Assembly (NCBI GenBank): GCA_947645195.1
Contig: CANSGD010000229.1
Span: 868,001 to 932,000, forward strand
From: Patellifolia procumbens
Lineage: Eukaryota; Streptophyta; Magnoliopsida; Caryophyllales; Amaranthaceae
Direction: 5' to 3'
DNA length: 64,000 nucleotides
Positions 60,062 through 64,000 of this stretch are shown here, piece after piece (the first letter of the stretch is position 1; the number at the start of each line of letters is the position of its first letter). The position numbers and the translations under genes were made by a program. The notes beneath the pieces are model-generated. The model had not been told where the DNA came from. It was given only the letters and a program-made list of their open reading frames with translations, and searched no databases.

Positions 60062-60878
60062 GTGAAACTATTGGGTCAGACCGTCTGACCCAATATTTAT
60101 GGTCAGACGCGCTGAGCCCATTCGATATTTTCGCGCGCGCTCTCTGTTTCCGACCAAAACCACCGGCTAACACCGCGCCCAATTACAACCACTAAGCACT
60201 AAGCACCTGCAATTTGATTACTTCAAGAGTCGAGTGCGGTGCAAAGGCTAAACAAACGCAGAACTCCACCAGCAGCCATTTATTGAGTATCAAATTGATG
60301 GAGAGGAAGAATGAAAGGAGGGGCACGATGGATCCACAAGCAGCCATTTATTGAGTATCCATTTGATGGAGAGGAAGAATGAAAGGAGGATACAGAGAAT
60401 GTTAATGGCGGAAATCCAGGGGGTTTTGGAGTTGGTGTGAGTGAAATGTGGTGGGATGATGATGAAGGTATTTAGTTACTGCTGTTTTTTTTTCATTTGC
60501 TTTTATTGTCTTTTCAGTTAGAGGTTGACTTAGTTTCATTTACTTAAGTTTTATTTTCAGTTTGTTGTTAAATGAAAGAATAAAAAAACTTAATGAAAGG
60601 ATAATATAAGTAACTGAAAAAAAATGAAACCAACTGAACAAAAATTGAAATCAACTGAACAAAAATTGAAACTAACTGAACAAAAATTGAAGCCAACTGA
60701 ACAAAAATTGATACCAACTTAACAAAAATTGATACCAACTGAACAAAAATTGATACCTACTGAACAAAAATTGATACCAACTGAACAAAAATTGATACCA
60801 ACTGAACAAAAATTGATACCAACTGAAAGTCGTCCGACCAAATATTATGGTCAGACGCGTCTGACCCAATACCTTCTC
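60062..60878. mobile_element. Pack-MULE-like non-autonomous element, copy 2
   Basis: Flanked by TAAAAGTTA (60,053-60,061) and TAAAAGTTT (60,879-60,887), a 9-bp duplication with one mismatch. Ends are GTGAAACTATTGGGTCAGAC and, reverse-complemented, GAGAAGGTATTGGGTCAGAC, the same as in the copy at 4,025-4,939 but in inverted orientation. It holds a tandem array (60,630-60,835) of about 21-bp units of the type ACCAACTGAACAAAAATTGAT. The other half (60,130-60,470) is GC-richer, unlike copy 1, and includes a local duplication containing GCAGCCATTTATTGAGTATC (60,273 and 60,340). Confidence 0.8.
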
Positions 60879-61246
60879 TAAAAGTTTTAGAACAATGGAA
60901 AAAAATGCAATAAATCAACATAAGGAATTTTGATTAGTGAAACCCCGATATCTAGAGTCCTAGACGAAACTCATTCGCATTTATCTCACTCATAGGGTAA
61001 TTTTAGGGTCGTTTTTAATGAGTTCCTTATTTTTGTATAGTATTACTTCTTCCCCTCCCCTGTTATCCCTTGAATAGAATTGAACTACTAACCACACTTC
61101 ATGCCATATTATTGTATAAATTGTTGTGTTTCTATTCTTCCTTCCTCTTTGGTTGAGTTAATTGTAGAAAATATGCACATGAATTGCCAACAGAAGAGAA
61201 GAAGAAGAGGTCAAGTAGTTGGGAGGAATTGACGCGGACCCGTCCA

Positions 61247-62950
61247 TGTAACGCCCGAACTTTGGGTCCTTAGTTAACCATTATTAGCCTAAAAACTCAC
61301 AATTAAATAATGATCAACGAGAGAGAATTCTTAAGCCTCTGAGTTATGGTCCACTACTACTAATACAAAATCCTTAAAAACAGCTCACCATCTTAGAACT
61401 ATAATGATAACATTACATAAATGCTTTTAATAGACTTAAGCTGCGGTTCACGAAATCCATCTCAAACACTTTCTTTCCAATATGGGTCGATCATGACCTT
61501 TCTTTATTAACCTAAATTTCCTACATAAAAATTAAAAAAAGAAGGAAAAACGAAAACCATTCTAAATGATTGCAAACTCATATCTTTGCTCCAACCCGTA
61601 AAAACAATTTTAATTTGAAAACATATTTGCACTCAAGCCTGATTCGCAAACCTTCATTAAATAGAGTGTGAATTTAAGAAGGAAATAATCTGCATACTTC
61701 TATCTTACACATACATACACATACATACTTGACATAGAATTTGAATAATATAATTCATACGACTTCCATAAACTCGTATACACATAGACCTTAAACATAT
61801 CATAGACTAAAAAATCCAACATCTATCGCATATTCATCTTAGGTAATCATAACCATAAACATGAGACACAAATCTCATTAACATGAATGCACATTCATAA
61901 TTCATATAGTCAATTACTTACAAGTTACATCTCATGAAAGTATAAAAATTTCTTGCATACACATAGAAAAATATAATGAGAAAAACGGATACGAGTACCA
62001 GCCGAGGACATTGTCCCCAACAGAGTGTGGCGGTTTCCCCCAATAACAAATGGTACGTGCACGACCAACATAACATAATACTGTCAAAAATCGTCTTTCA
62101 CTTTCATTTATCATGTTACATATCTCTTAGTATTTTTCTTCAAACATCTTAAAATCGTCAAATGAATCATATCATAATCATACTTTCACATTGTCATACA
62201 TCATTCGTTGTTTTACAACGTTATCGATAAACGTCAATTTGATAGTAAATACTTCACATCCCATAATTCATATATATAGAGATAATATTAACATAAACTT
62301 TACTCATAACTGATAATTTTAATTAGCATCACACAGTCACAAATTCATGAACAAAAAATATAATAACATTAATAATAAAGTAACCATAATTCACATAAAC
62401 ATATTCGAACCATAGCTCATTAGCTCATATAAACCATTAAACATAAATTCTTTTAAAATTTATAATTAGTAACATAGAATATCATATAAAGTCGTACAAA
62501 ATCACTTGCATTGTAACTCATCATTGCCGTTTTAAATATGGTCTTAGAATACTTTACATAGTATCGTGAGTATAATTCAACTTTAAAGTTATTTTAACTT
62601 TCACAATTCATATTATAGTATTTATAAAATAGCGTAAAAAATACTTCAATACTCATATAATTCATTTAATAGCATATAGTTGCATAGAACATATATAAAC
62701 ATGAACTAATCATATCACTCATAAAATTGAATAAACATGACATCACATCTATAAAATACCATACTTTACTTTAGTATACTTAAACAATAGATATTATCTA
62801 AATCACGCAATTCACATCAATATAATGTTCGAATGTACATAAAATATAAATCTTACTTCATAAAACATAAACTTCACTTTAAAAAATATAAATATTAATC
62901 CAGCATGAGACATCATTTGAGATTTTGAATAAACCATCAACCGAACAAAA
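61247..62950 (-). mobile_element. Tekay-like LTR remnant
   Basis: TGTAACGCCCGAACTTTGGG at 61,247 is, reverse-complemented, a GGGCGTTACA 3' LTR tip like the GGGGTGTTACA of the solo LTR at 8,338-16,210. The text GAGTACCAGCCGAGGACATTG near 61,995 reads on the minus strand like the TACTCAGC..TGCTG block of such LTRs. The other boundary and target duplication were not found. Confidence 0.5.
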
Positions 62951-63120
62951 AAAAATCAATAAACAACCCTCTTAATAATCGTCAACCAAACACCCCCCAC
63001 ATCATATTCTCAAGGTGTTTCCATACATACTTAGTGCCAAGAGAAAGTTTAATCATAGAGTAGACCAATTGAGTTTTCATCCCAAACTAAATGGCAACTG
63101 GTAGGACCTATTCTCTTCAC

Positions 63121-64000
63121 CATATTTTCAGTTCAGTTTACTTCAGGTCTAATAAGTTCAGTCTAATTTTGTTTAGTTCCAATAAGTTCAGTTCAGTTCA
63201 GTTTTAATAAGTTCAGTTCACTTCAGCTCCAATAAGTTCAGTTCAGTTCATCTCAAATAAGGCCAGTTCAGTTAATTTATTTAACTCATTATTATTGTTA
63301 TTATTATTATTATTAATTATTATTTATATTTTTATATATTTTTTGTTATTATATCTTTACTCATTATTATTACTATTATTATTATGGCTAAGTATGGTTT
63401 GGATTGTTGCGCGGTTTAACCAAATTTTATATTAATACGAGTATTCTAATTTGCAATTGTTGTTTTATTTTACAGATAAGATATCATACAAATAAGCTAC
63501 AAAAGGCTAGAAAATACTAAAAAATTACAAAGTTGCTAATAATGCTAGAGTACTATTTAAGGTATAATATTGTCGTTACGTTGCATATTAAAAATACTTT
63601 GGCGGTTTGTGGTGGGGTTTGGTATATAAATATTATAGACCAATCCACCATATATTGTGTTTTGGTTAGAAGCACACACCAACCCATGTTTTAAGCTAAT
63701 TATTATTATAATTACTAATTATTATTGTTATGGTAATTAATTTATTTCTTAGACATTGTATAATATCATCATCATCAAGTATTACTATATTAATACTAAT
63801 TATAGTAATTATTCATTATTAATTATTATTATTTATATCATTAATTATTATTTTTAAAACTAATTTATCATTGTTATTATTTAATTTATATAACTACTAT
63901 TTAATAACATCAAAAATAATATTATCATTATTGATTTTGATATTATTCTAAATTATTAATTTAATTATTATTACTTAGAATTATAATTACTTATTATTCA
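63121..64000. mobile_element. Second copy of GTTCAG-array element, cut by window end
   Basis: Starts with AATAAGTTCAGTTCAGTTCAG-type units, then ATT/TTA microsatellites, then the conserved piece with GTTGCGCGGTTTAACCAAA, GTCGTTACGTTGCATATT and TTTGTGGTGGGGTTTGGT, matching 26,210-26,530 in order and direction. The copy continues past the window. Confidence 0.8.

Overview
The window is nuclear DNA from a flowering plant, almost certainly a eudicot. It is AT-rich, its genes have many exons with ordinary GT-AG introns, and it holds plant-specific families (a CER3/WAX2 wax gene, a WAT1-type EamA transporter, a plant mobile domain gene) among nested plant transposons. I cannot name the species. The many small elements with GGGCCTGTTCT ends and GTTCAG-rich arms remind me of Caryophyllales genomes, but that is only a guess.

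Three intact host genes could be rebuilt exon by exon. (1) 18,612-24,960 (+): an 8-exon HD-domain 5'-deoxynucleotidase of the YfbR/HDDC2 family, 208 aa. (2) 34,077-27,459 (-): a 7-exon WAT1-related membrane transporter, 370 aa. (3) 54,896-47,646 (-): an 11-exon CER3/WAX2 cuticular-wax alkane-pathway protein, 623 aa. All splice junctions keep frame. The three genes have no obvious functional link.

The rest is mostly transposon. At 5,551-18,535 lies one large, decayed Mutator-like element (MULE). It carries a broken transposase and a broken plant-mobile-domain gene, and palindromic motifs near both ends. A Tekay-like solo LTR (8,338-16,210, TSD TTCTT) is inserted inside its transposase. That LTR in turn carries a LINE (about 10,590-14,720) and a small MULE-like element built around a 135-bp minisatellite (9,157-10,287, perfect 9-bp TSD). 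The big MULE ends only about 76 bp before the start codon of the HD-domain gene, so it has displaced that gene's promoter.

Other elements with 9-bp TSDs: a Pack-MULE-like pair (4,025-4,939 and 60,062-60,878), and a 2.3-kb element in intron 3 of the WAT1 gene (30,083-32,357). The latter has a tRNA-like Pol III cassette facing inward at each end. At 36.7-40.4 kb is a mosaic minisatellite in which every unit type is an inverted repeat that could fold as a stem-loop. It sits inside a block bounded by a 123-bp direct repeat. Retroelement remains include a copia-type solo LTR with TSD, a truncated copia LTR-PBS-gag, a gypsy gag fragment and a second Tekay-like LTR end. The most promising undescribed structures are the inward-facing tRNA-like cassettes, the stem-loop mosaic and the plant-mobile-domain MULE with palindromic subterminal repeats.
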